64,000 nt of DNA, taken from positions 14,403,011 through 14,467,010 of the forward strand of contig CM055111.1 of assembly GCA_029204225.1 (NCBI GenBank). The letters run 5' to 3'. Positions 23,028 to 34,459 of the stretch are shown one piece after another (position 1 is the first letter of the stretch; every line of letters begins with the position of its first letter). The notes under the pieces were generated by a model. It made no database searches. It worked only from the letters and a program-made list of their open reading frames with translations, and was not told where the DNA came from. This DNA is from Diphasiastrum complanatum. Taxonomy: Eukaryota > Streptophyta > Lycopodiopsida > Lycopodiales > Lycopodiaceae. Position numbers and translations under genes: made by a program.

Positions 23028-26000
23028 ATGCCATTCCACGGAGTTGATCCATCCGTGTTTAGTTACAATCAACGTCAAGTTTTGATAGACATGAGAAAAC
23101 AAAGAATGAAACAAATTGAAGAAGCAAACACAATTGAAAAAGAGAATAATCAACTTGATTCTAATGATTATGATGATGAGGTGCAACACGATGAAGCAAT
23201 GCACAACATGTTTGAATCTTACTTTGAAACAAATGAGAATGATGATATGCATGCATCTTCTAATGAAAACGGAGATCGCGAACAATTTAAGAGGGATGAA
23301 GACGAGATTCTATTGTGCAAGGAGACAGATATTCCTCTATATCCTGGAGCATCCATTTTGAGACTAGCTACGTCAATTCTTATTCTAAACCTTCAAGCAA
23401 CATACAAATGGAGTGATCGTAGCGTAACATCTTTATTTGGGTACTTAACGCATAACAGAACTATTATACTTTATAGCGTATTTACATTAAGTTAATTTTT
23501 TCTTTTCTAACAACTCACATTGCTCTTTTTTTAGGTTGTTGCATTGAATACTTCCGAAAGAAAATGTGATACCTGAAACACAAAAAGAAGCACGAAAGAT
23601 GATGATCGTGCTTGGAATGGATTACGACACAATACATGCATGTCCAGAAGACCATGTTCTCTATAGAGGTGAGCATCCAATGTGTAACGCTTCACGTTTT
23701 CGAGATGACGTACAAGGGGAAAAGTGTTACGACATTTTCCAATTATCCCACGATTGCAACGTTTATTTTGATGTAAATCTTTGAACTGGATTGGCATGTC
23801 AAAAATCGACCTACGGATGATGTGATGTGAGTACCAAGTGATTCACCTGCATGGAAACATATTGAAGACCAATGGCCTGAGTTTAAAAATGAACCTCATA
23901 ATTTGAGATTTGGCCTTGCTATGGATGGCGTAAATCCTTTTAGCGTTCAAGCGTCAACTTGGTCCACATGGCCAGTTGTGCTCGTTAATTATAACATACC
24001 TCCATGGTTGAGTATTAAAACAAGACACTTGTTATTGGCTTTATTGATTCCAAGAAAGTACAAGGCCAAGAACATGGATGTGTATCTTGCACCTTTGGTC
24101 GATGAATCGTGCATTCTTTGGAATGGTATTCACGCTTACGACATCTCGAGACCTTTACAACAACGGAACTTTGTTGTTCGTGGAATTCTAATGTGGACGA
24201 TGCATGACTACCCCGGTTCAAGCGAATGTTCAGGTATCTATATAATGAATCTAATCCGTTTTAGGGTTTAACGTTTGAGTATATTTAACTAAGCTTATGT
24301 TTAATTTAGTTTATGAACTATGCAGGTTTAACCACATTGGGTTACAACGCATGTTATATTTGTGGACCACTTTTGGAGGGTCAACATAGCACAAATATGT
24401 TAAAAAAAGTGGTGTATGAAAATCATCGCAAATACTTGCCGCCTGATCATCCTTTTCGAAGGTTGAATAGGCGATTTTTTGGAAGGCAAGGAGATAATCC
24501 TCTAACTACACCACCACCCCCACGCATGGGAGTAGCGGAATGACATGGTGAATGGCTTAAACATCACAACGTTAATTCTTCATGGAATGAATCCATTGAT
24601 GGTATGAAACGGTTGTTTATTTTTCATAAATTACCCTATTGGAGGAATTTATTGATAAACCATCTATTGGTTCCTATGCACATATTCAAAAACGTCGGCG
24701 AATCCTGGTGGAACCACATCATTGGCATAAAAGACAACTCCACAACTCGTAAAGATCTACAAGCGGCCAATGTGAAAAGACCCTATTGGATTCAATACAC
24801 TGAAGGTGGAGATGAGATTCTACCTACCGTGTCATGGATTCTTACAAAAGAGCAACTCTCATATGTTAAACATGTCATAAAACAAATGAGAACTCCAACA
24901 GGCTATGCACATTCTTTATGTAAGTCATTTACCAAAGATGGTAAATTAAGTGGATTGAAATCACATGATTGGCATAAGATGTTGCAATTCATACTTCCAC
25001 TTTCTATTCGAGGTCTCTTCAACTATGATACGCTTTACAATTTGTCATCGATGATTAGGTTTGGATATTTTTTTAAGCACTTGTAGAAATATGTGATATT
25101 TCAATTTTTATGTGTTAAACAACCTAATGTACTATCAATCTTGTAGGTGGATTTCCTCAAAAGAAATAAAAAATAATGAATTGGGTTCCATGAAAATCCA
25201 AAGGATCGAAATGGTATGTTTGTTGGAAAGAGATTTTCCAACTTCTTTTTTGGATATACAAGTTCATCTTCTAGTGCATTTGGTCGAAGAAGTATCAAAT
25301 GCAGAACCTGTGCACATGAGATGGATGTTCTACCTTGAGCGCTTTATGAAAGTTTTGAAGGGCTTTGTGAGACAAAAGGCAAGGCCAGAAGGTAGCATTG
25401 CAAAAAAGTTGGCTTGTACAGGAATCTTTGTTTTATATCACCGAAATAATCTCACAATTGCATCCTGCAAGTCCAAAAATGTGGTTTGAAAAAGAAGGTA
25501 GTCAAGAATGTAAGATAAGTGGAATAGGAACAATTCCCTTGTATGTGGGATCATCCAAAAGGATGAATCTAGATAATGTTCCTTATGTTCCTAAGTTAAC
25601 CAAGAATTTGCTTAGTGTTGGCCAGTTAATGGATAATGGCCTAGATGTACAATTTAAGCATGGAGTTTGTTCCATCCTTAGAAATGATGAATGTATAGCC
25701 AAAGGCTTTAAGCAAGGTAGATTGTTTAAGCTCGATGCTAATATTGCAGTGGAGAGTGTTAACTTGGCAAAGGTGGAGCTTATAAAGGTGGAATTGTGGC
25801 ACAAAAGATTGGGCCACCCCAACTACAAAGCCATAGAATCTATGGCTACAAAGGAGCTTGCAGTTGGACTCTTCAAGCATTTGTCAAAGTGTGGGAAGAG
25901 ATGTGAAGCATGCAGCCTCTCAGGGTGAAGTACCACAAGGAAATGGTGTGCAAAAAAAACTTTCACCTCAATTAAAAGAGAAAATTGACACATTCATATT

Positions 26001-27045
26001 ATATAATTGTGGATAAATGGAAAAGTGGACTTCAAGGTATGAAGAAGCCAAAAAGGAAAGAAGCATAAAATTGAAACGAAGAAGAAATGTCAATCGAAGA
26101 AGAAGAAAGGCGTTGGAGAACGACGAACCTTTGGAGCCTTTACCTTCAAAATGCTCTCGTGAATGGCATTTTGATACGATGCTAAAAGCATCTGAAAATG
26201 GAGAAGAAGTGACCGAATTAGAATGGGAATTTGTTTGCAGATGTGGATTCAAGGTTAGTGTAATATTGTTTTTGTGAAGTTTTGTTTTTGTACTACTCAA
26301 TATATGAATAGTATTTCTAATTACACACATTTGTTTTTTTTTTTTTGTGTGTTTTAGTATACATCATACACTGTCATGTGGGCATATGGACACCATTACC
26401 GTGTTGAGAGAGTTGACAAGCAGCGACGTACATATGATTGTGGTATAATGGCCAACTTTCAACAAGAGAGTCGTTCTAGTGCGAGGGACCCTAATGTCAT
26501 TTCGGACGACCTAGACTATGTCGGCACATTGCAACATATTTATGAAGTCGATTACGAGACTAACAACAAATACTTTATTTTTGACGTAAAATGGTTTAAG
26601 GTCATCTATCGTGGAAGCAACGCCACAATTAGAAATGATAACTCAAAGTTTTCTCAAATCGACTCAACAAAATGTATATCGATGGACTCTCATAACACTT
26701 TAGTATTGCCAGTACATTGCGAACAAGTGAGACTCTAAAATTTCAATGTCATTAATATTCGCAATCTAATTATTAATGTATCAATTTTATAAGACTAATT
26801 TAACTTTTTAATTCTTTGGCAGATTATATTCCATCCAGATCGAATAGACCCAAGATGGTGGTATGTGATCCAACTTAATGCAAGAAAACGACGCGTGTTC
26901 GAAGGAAAAGATATTGTTGAATTGGATACACACGACGAACCACCACCCCATTTTGGCAACATTTTGGAAGAACCTGAACCACTACTTCAATTATTTTTAG
27001 AAAATTTAATGGCATGGGGGAGAATGTTACTTCCCATGATATAAT
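23028..27045 (+). pseudogene. CACTA (En/Spm) TNP2-like transposase pseudogene
   Basis: Plus-strand pieces follow TNP2 order: LYPGASILRLATSILIL with KWSDRSV (23330-23440); KEARKMMIVLGMDYDTIHAC with HVLYRGEH (23585-23680); WPEFKNEPHNLRFGLAMDGV, NPFSVQASTW and WPVVLVNYNIPPWL (23870-24020); LLIPRKYKAKNMDVYLAPL; WTMHDYPGSSECSG; HKLPYWRNLLINHLLVPMHI (24620-24690); and SHDWHKMLQFILPLSIRGL. Next come DUF4218 (QVHLLVHLVEEV, HMRWMFYLERFMKVLKGFV, RPEGSIAK; 25200-25490) and DUF4216 (26358-26726 plus 26823-27043, MWAYGHHYRVERVDKQRRTY to IIFHPDRIDPRWW). Splice sites at 26254/26357 and 26727/26822 look intact. Premature stops (for example near 23545, 23830 and 24541), frame changes in DUF4218 and a Copia insert at about 25495-25928 make it non-functional. 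No N-terminal transposase-associated domain was found. Confidence 0.88.
25495..25928 (+). mobile_element. Copia pol fragment (GAG-pre-integrase) inside the CACTA transposase
   Basis: The frame switches within codons from DUF4218 residues (SWLVQESLFYITEI...PKMWFEKE) to Copia residues: VPYVPKLTKNLLSVGQL, then ELWHKRLGHPNYKAI, then HLSKCGKRCEACSLSG. This is the GAG-pre-integrase segment with its HHCC-type Cys/His residues. Transposase sequence resumes right after it (GNGVQKKLSPQLKEKIDTFI). No LTR or target duplication was seen, so it looks like a filler or template-switch insertion and not a normal integration. Confidence 0.85.
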
Positions 27046-28381
27046 TGTCCCTGGTGGAAAGGGACAACCTAACCAATTGGGCGGGTAGGAAAATCTCATT
27101 CTTCATCGGGAATTTCACTTGCCCCACTCGCTTCTTCCTAGCCACTAGAGTGCGGATTAAAGAGCTCCACTCCCCTTCCTCACACATCTCCTTGTTAGCT
27201 ACACAAGTGTAGCCAACTCCATCCTTCCCTTGTTTTTGTAACATACATGTTCTTTTATAGTCCTTTGCTAGCTTGGTCCTCTATTGGAGTTCCAAAAACT
27301 ATTCACCTTCAAATGCTCTCCTTTTTTAGAGGAGCCACCCCCAAATTCATTTGTATGCTCAAAGGACATCGCGAGGTTCTAATCTTTCCAATTTGCATGG
27401 AAAAACCTACACGCCGCAGGAGGAAATATGCGGTGACATTTTGAAATAGGACATAACTGCAAGGTTCGAGTACTATAATTATCACATTCAACTCTATCTA
27501 TAAAAATATACATAAAAAGTATTGCGATGAATATAAAAAAAAGAATGATAGATAATCATAGATTATTCTCATCATTTACATCATTTTCATCATCGCACAA
27601 GTCTTGACACTCATCTGAATCTAGGTCTAGGTATAATCATAAATTTCCGATCGTGTCTCTTTGATGATGTGGGTTACCCTCATATTCAATCTCCTCTTCT
27701 TCCAATTCTATCTCATCCAGATGTGGGGGCCTCAAGTTACCCCCAATTTGATCTTGTACGATCGTAGGAATCTGATCATTTTCATTTGTACCTTCTTCTC
27801 TCATCATTTCGACATCCTCAAGATACATAAAAAAAATATAAGAAATATTTGGAAAGAAATAATAGATATTTGAAAGTGGGTCTAATTTGTGATAGTGAAA
27901 AAGTATTATAAACTCAAGAATCATGAGATGAAAGTTAATCCTACAAAACAAATTGTTTAATGCATCGAACATGAGGTTGAAACAATCCTTAATGTGCAAA
28001 AGCAAAAACATTCTCAACCTATTATCCAAGCTTTTTCAAGGTAAAAAGCCATAAAATTCAATTTGAACTAAAAAATTCATCAACCATCTTTCCAAACTGG
28101 AAATTAACCATAGTAGATTCAAGATAGGAATGTGTGCACCCTACATATAAATCAATGGCTCTCGTTAGAATTGTTAGGAAACTAACTTTTGATCTCTATG
28201 TTTGTTTAACAAAAAAAATGTGCCTCCAACATTTATACAATGTAGGATATAATTCTCTTATCTTTTGAAAAATAAATAAAATTTTAGGATACAGTTTTGA
28301 AATAAGGGCACTATTAAGGTAATGCCAGCTATAATCTAAGGCTTAAACAACTCTTTCCATGCGCCTGAGAGAATGGGTCAC
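27046..28381. other. CACTA 3' region and spacer; acidic minus-strand frame
   Basis: A minus-strand frame (27637-27830) encodes a strongly acidic stretch (LDEIELEEEEIEYEG), followed beyond a stop by another acidic run (LDLDSDECQDLCDDEND). This composition is common at transposase C termini, but no domain is recognisable. Minus-strand 26987-27244 is also open for 85 codons without a recognised family. Confidence 0.35.
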
Positions 28382-28399
28382 CCTTGTAGTGTACACTAC
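28381..28399. other. Possible CACTA terminus (CTTGTAGTG) facing CACTAC
   Basis: CCCTTGTAGTG (28381-28391) is the complement of CACTACAAGGG, the usual tip of plant CACTA elements. It is followed after TA by CACTAC (28394-28399), making the 14-bp palindrome GTAGTGTACACTAC. It lies 1.35 kb downstream of the TNP2 coding remnant, a plausible 3' end. No matching left tip or 3-bp duplication was found. Confidence 0.35.
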
Positions 28400-28922
28400 T
28401 ATACAGCACATTCCCGCAAGAAGCGCCATTTTGAAGAAGTCTGTAAGCTGACATGTTGTGAGAATCAACTCTAGATCTATTATCTTTTTACAAGTTAGTT
28501 TCAGAAGCTGAGTACATATGCCTTTCTTCGAATCATTGAAAAATTGACTCCTAATACTCAAAGACTACATTCTTCTTAGTTCTTATTGTATACTTTTCAT
28601 CTTCACTAACTTTCAGCTTCACAAGGGGCACATAATACCGTAATGCGTGGTTCACATGCTATTTGTATTCATAGCAAAATTTCTAGGCCAACCATCACTC
28701 TAGAGTCTAAGGCTTCGCCTCTCAAGTGGAAGTTATGGAAAGAATGCTACTGAGCCTCTAGAATGCTATAAGCATGCATGAGAATCGAAGTAGCCAACCT
28801 TGCCTCATAAAAATGAGATCATACTTACATATACCTTTAAAAAGCTAGTTAAAAAAAAACACACAATGGATAATGAGAAACAAACCCCATATTTTGGTGA
28901 GGCATGAGATTTCTTCCAACTT

Positions 28923-29036
28923 CATTTACAAGGGTAACCAATGGGGTTGGCTCAATTGGTTAGCTTGACATCCAAAGTTCCTTTGGTCTCAGGTTCGAGC
29001 CTCCCCTTGGAAACCAAGAAACATTTACAAGAGTAA
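28923..29036 (+). mobile_element. tRNA-derived SINE with 15-bp target duplication
   Basis: An 84-bp insert (28938-29021) is bracketed by catttacaagggtaa (28923-28937) and catttacaagagtaa (29022-29036), a direct repeat with one mismatch. Inside are pol III promoter boxes in tRNA spacing: box A TGGCTCAATTGG (28948-28959) and box B GGTTCGAGCCT (28992-29002). The GGGG at 28943 and CCCC near 29003 recall an acceptor stem, but the T-arm pairs poorly, so this is not a functional tRNA gene. The element has almost no tRNA-unrelated body, so it is a very short SINE or a truncated one. Confidence 0.8.
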
Positions 29037-31805
29037 TGCGAAGCTTTTGCAAAGCAAAATATATTTTGCATGATATCCCTTGGCAAAATTGTCAACAATG
29101 GTCATACAAGTTTCTTCTATCGTGTTCCTACACTTGTTGAATGTAACATACTAATATATTCTAGAAATGCTACTTACCTACAAAAATTGCAAAAGCTTCT
29201 ATGCATGAGGAGCTAAGGTAGGTAGAATCACTTACCGTATCCACGGGCCCTTGTTGCTAAGGAGACCCTTCACAACTTAGAGAACTTCTAGCAAAAGTTG
29301 ACACTTTCTTACTGGATGCCTCAGGCTTTCCACTATTACTATGACTCTTTTCAGGAACTCTATTTGCATAGTAAGTCAATAGCATTCTAAGCACATTATA
29401 TGCTGGCCATGGTTATAGTAACATATTTGTAGTTGAATTAATCATGATAGTTTAAGTTGTAAGTTGAATGCTAAGGTTTTATTTTTTATCTTATTTTTGG
29501 GTGGAGGACAACTATAAATTAGGGCAGTAAAGTAGATGACAAGCTAAAAAGTTTCACAGTTTTATACCTTAGACATTTTGCTTTAATAGGATCTTTTAGA
29601 CAATTTTTTAATTATTGTAGGATTCACGAGGCTATGTTTCAAAAATTCCAAGATTCTACGGGTATTAATTTCAAAAAACCGATACATGAAAGAGGTTTCC
29701 GGAAGGGCCGAACACCAATGTGTAGAAGAAATAGAGAGTAGGCAACAATCTCCTCATAGGGCATCAAGGCATGGTGTTTAGAAAGAGAGCGCGTCATGTT
29801 GTATATTTACATTAAACCACTCTGAATAACAAAATTTAGAGCGCTTAGGAAGAAAAGTTTTAACAAATAGTGAAATAACAATAAAAATGCAGTTATGTGA
29901 GGAATGGTGGTGGATTGAGCCATCACCACATGAGCTCCTATGTAACATGGCTTAGTCATTACCACATATAATTTTAGCTGGCCTCACGTGCATTACCTAC
30001 TATATATATTTCTGGATTTTGGTTCAATCTAAATGGAGTGAAAGTCTTCTATTGTATTATGGATTTTGACAAGGAGCTGAGAATTCCTGCCCCTAAGGCC
30101 ATTTGTCTCACCTAAACGGCTAACGATCTCAGGTCTTGTGAAAGTAAACAAAAAACGAAGATGATGCTTGAAAATTTCAGTGACAACAAGATGTTTTCAG
30201 GACTGGGCAGCGACGACAATATGGAGTGGGAAAAAGTAGAGTGCATAAGAGCACGCTATCGTTTAAGCGTGACTCTTGAAGCTTATCGAAAATTCCTTGA
30301 CGTTATAAGAGATGAGGCCACATGATAGCTCAGTTTTGTGAACCATCCAACACGCGATCCCTTTGGTAGCTTTTCCTAAGATCAAGGCTATAGCGATTGT
30401 TTCTACAATCTGATCAGATGACGATATCTCTGATAGCGATCGATGTGGGTCCCAAAAGGAGATCACATGTGAGATAGCTTGACGATTTTGTGGTAGTTGA
30501 AGTAGGAGTTCACAGAAGGTGAGCTATCACATGCCTCTTGACAAGCCTATATCATGTGAAAGTACATACTACACTCAATGAGTGGGTATTGGTCTAGAAT
30601 CTAAGCTATAGACTAGTGACTAGTCAAAGTTTCAGGAGTGAGTTCATCTATTTTGAAATTTGGCCTTGCTTCCCAAAGGCAAGACTATGGCACTAGCATA
30701 TTCTTAATCATGACGCATGGACCATGGTGGACGCATTCAATGGTTGAGGATCACAATCTCTCAAGCATCATAGAGGAGATGAGGTTCTCCACCTTTGAAT
30801 GAGGATGGGTTTGCATGTACCTTGAATCTCCTTTGAATATTAGTTGCTCCAAGACTATGTATGAGGAAAGAGGAAACATGTTGGACTCCCACTTAGGAAG
30901 GTAAAGCATGCTAGAGGGCAAGCCCAACCCTCAAAAAAATGAACCATCATTCCATTGCATTAATGGAGGGTTGTGCTAATTCGTTATTTGTTTTCATTCA
31001 ATGATTTACATGATGTAAGTGCAATCCATTCTACAATTGTGAATACGGATCCTCAATACTGCAAAATTCTGAACATTGATCATGAAAAAAGAGTTAATAA
31101 ATGCATTTGTCTAAACCTCAACGAAAATAACCACAAATTTGTAGGCAAATTGTTCCTTTGTGCAACTTCAAATGTTTTTAAAAAAAAAAACAAATTTCAA
31201 ATTTATTATAAAATACAAACTTATCAAGAACATTGATATATTTCAGATTCAAAATATATAACAATATGCAAATTCAATATGAATCACCTGAAAAGTGCAT
31301 GAAATTCTATTTATCTTATCATTCTCTCATGCTACTTAACTTACATAGCAGCAAATTGATGCTACTGCATGCATCATCTACGTGCTCATCTTCTTCTTAT
31401 TTTCACAATGACTATGGTGCAGATTATCAAGCTAGATACTTATCCTATAGACTTTGTTGACCTCAAAGATTTGTGGCAATTTTCACTTATCTCTAATCGA
31501 TGTTAGATCGAAAAGCAAAGGCAAAAAAGAGTTTTTTCTAGGACAACTTTGTTTGGTTGTATTGTCTACTACAACAAAATAACAATCATCAATAAATCTT
31601 ATCATGTCATATCTCTTCATGTGATCTCAATAACAACTTGGTATTTAGCAAATTTAGATTTACAAGTCCAAACTCGTCTTCTAATAAACAAACAACCGAA
31701 AGTTGTATCATAAAAGATTGTAGTTTCTAGTGCTTGTATCAAACTTTATTATCATCTATTCAAGTTTTGAATGTATGTATTCTAATTATTATTGTGGTTA
31801 TATGT
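29037..31805. other. Spacer without recognised gene
   Basis: AT-rich sequence; no family motif or element terminus was recognised. Short open frames on both strands (30263-30466, 30973-31236) look random. Confidence 0.5.
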
Positions 31806-31995
31806 CACGAAGGCCTTGCCATACTGCTAAAATTGTTGGATTAACCAAAATAAAAACATCATTACAATCCATAAAAACATTTGCCTATAAAAGTTAAGAA
31901 CAACCATTAAAATTTTACCAAAATATTCTTCTACATTCTTTTAATCTTCACAAGATGTTAAAATATGACAATGTGACATGGCAAGGTCTTTGTGG
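31806..31995. mobile_element. Possible MITE of about 190 bp with 17-bp terminal inverted repeats
   Basis: The left arm CACGAAGGCCTTGCCAT (31806-31822) and the complement of the right arm at 31978-31994 (ACAAAGACCTTGCCAT) match at about 15 of 17 positions. The interior is AT-rich and non-coding. No clear target duplication is present, so the call is tentative. Confidence 0.4.
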
Positions 31996-34459
31996 TACAA
32001 TACCACATCATTCTTGTTTTTTAGAAAATTCAAGGGCCACTCTTAAGACCTTGAATTGACGTGCATTAATTGAGAAATGGCATGAGGCTAATTTCCAAGT
32101 TGACACCTTGACCTTACACACATAATTGAGATTAGCATGCATGAACTTACTTCGTGGATAACTAAGCCTTGCACATACAATGAAAAACAATATATTGCTT
32201 TTGTTGTGCAAGAGCATGATTGGGAGCCAAAATGATAATAATGTTTCTACTATCAAGCATGACCAGCCATATGAATGGTTATACTAATGTTAGTTATGCA
32301 AAGAGATATAAATGATGGTTGAGGTCTATAAACATGACCATTTTAAAACAATATGGTCTTGGCATAAAGTCAACATACACTGATCATGACTAGCTTACAA
32401 CATGATTCTTTTGGAACAATATGTTGGCTTGAGTTTGACTACCTAATAAACTATGATTGAGATTGAGGCTTCTAAAGACAACTTAATAAAAAACAAATTT
32501 GAAAATGGCCACGTTAAAAAAAAAAAAAAAACCTTTTGTTTTGATTGGTAAGGATGGTTGTTTGATATGTAGTTGGAATTTGGTTGATTTTCAACCAAGT
32601 TTAATTTCTTGCTCAAATCGTTGCTCAAGGCAAGCCGATTCATCTAAAGCTTTACATATGTTTCATTTTAGGATTATGATATTCATGATAATTATTATCT
32701 CTACATTTCATGCAATTTTGCAAGTGCTATTGTCTAACAATGTGTAGAATTGTTTGTGTTATCACTTGGGTCAAATTTAATATGGTTTATTATCATTTAT
32801 TTCACAATTCTTTCTCCCTCTCAAACTCCATATTTCTACAATAGTTCAAATGGAAAATTGGAAACTAAATTTTCTCAATGTTGTACTGCTAGTTATGGTG
32901 CTCTAGGTGGCTTTAATATAATTGGTAGAATCAACTCCATTGATTTAGTGAGGACTTATTAGAGACGAGATAGAAAGCTTCGCTTGTGTAGACCTCAGAA
33001 GAAGAAATAATATTTTTTGCTAAAAAAAAGAGAGCTCAAAGAAATCATTAGAATCATCAGTCTAGGTGAATTTCTTCTATGGACTTTGGGTTTATATAAA
33101 TGCAATATCTAGATTTTAACCCTAATGTTTTTACAACATTACAAGTGGACACGAAACAACTAGCTATATATTGCAACACTAACAAGAAATTTGATGTAGT
33201 CGAGAGTTCCATGTTACATGTGCTCTTTTTGGAAGAAGAAATTTTTACAGACATGTGCTTTGAAGTGAGATAATACTCCTAGGCTATATGGTTGTGCAAT
33301 GAAGTTTTGTAAAGCTTATTTTTTGTCCATGCTTTGCAGATGATTGGTATACCACTATTATATTGTAGGGCAAATTATCTTTGAGAATGACTAACTTGTA
33401 GTGTGTTAATTTTGATAGATGAATACTTTTTTGTGCATTCAAAACAATTATATGCTATCTTGTAAGTTAATTTCTAGGATCCCCAACACTTCTATGTTGG
33501 AAAAGATTTTTTTTTTCTCATTTGGATCATATGGACATGATGTTTTTTCTTTATCTTATGCATCCATTGATTTTGTTACAACATTTTTGACAATTGTAGT
33601 TACTTGCTGATTCCTTAACGTTGTCAATGACTCAAAGATAATGCATTCCTGAGAAGTAACTCCAAATGGGTTCAAGTTTCTGTTTGCAGTCCAGGCATCA
33701 GATTGCGAAACAATTTTACATGCTGTTTGTCAATTTACAAATGCTGCATGATTGTGATTTTTCAAAACTGCGTCACAGTTTCCACTAGATGCTTATACTC
33801 TGTACAGAAATGAGAATCACTTTTAAGCAAAATTAGCTGAGACATACGTCATTTTCGGGCAAATATTACAACCGGTCATAATCTAATTGTAGCAATGTTC
33901 CAGTCTTCAGGATACAAAATATTGGAGACACTTAGCAATCCTCCAATATGATATTAGCCGGTACCCAGTATAACTTCAGCACCTCAAAAAGTCTGATTTG
34001 TAAAACTTTTTGTGCTACTTCATGATAAGCAGCATTGGAGTTTTGGATTCTATAGATCTGGTTTGTTTAATCGCCATCACCTGTCCCAGATGCAAGCAGA
34101 TAGAGCTCAGTACCGGCACTTTATGTGTCTCCAGTGGTATATTGTCAACTACCGCTCCCAATTGCCTACTGTACCCCTTGCACATTTATTGTTGGCATGA
34201 GTATAAGCATAACTAAGCAGTATGCCAATAAACTGCGAGCACCCTCAAGTATTGTTGAATAATAAGATATCAAATCAATTAATTAGTATACATGATCCAC
34301 ATAAGTTTCAGAATGAAGAACACACCGAAAATGCATATTTTCCACCAGAATAAGAAACATGCTACATAAAAGGAAAATCAGTTGAGCCAAAAGGTGAGTA
34401 TAGCAATGAAATTGCTAGTTTACCTAGAAAAGAGCTAAAGAAGTTCTTCACAGAAAAGT
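31996..34459. other. Spacer downstream of the ENT-domain gene
   Basis: No gene recognised. The 3' UTR of the minus-strand gene ending at 34460 must lie at the right end of this stretch; its end was not fixed. Confidence 0.5.

Noticed and set aside
26987..27244. 85-codon minus-strand frame as a gene
   Set aside because: It overlaps the end of the TNP2 coding remnant on the other strand and has no recognisable motif.
28943..29010. Functional tRNA gene
   Set aside because: The boxes are present, but the T-arm and anticodon arm do not pair properly, and a 15-bp direct repeat flanks the unit. It is a SINE.
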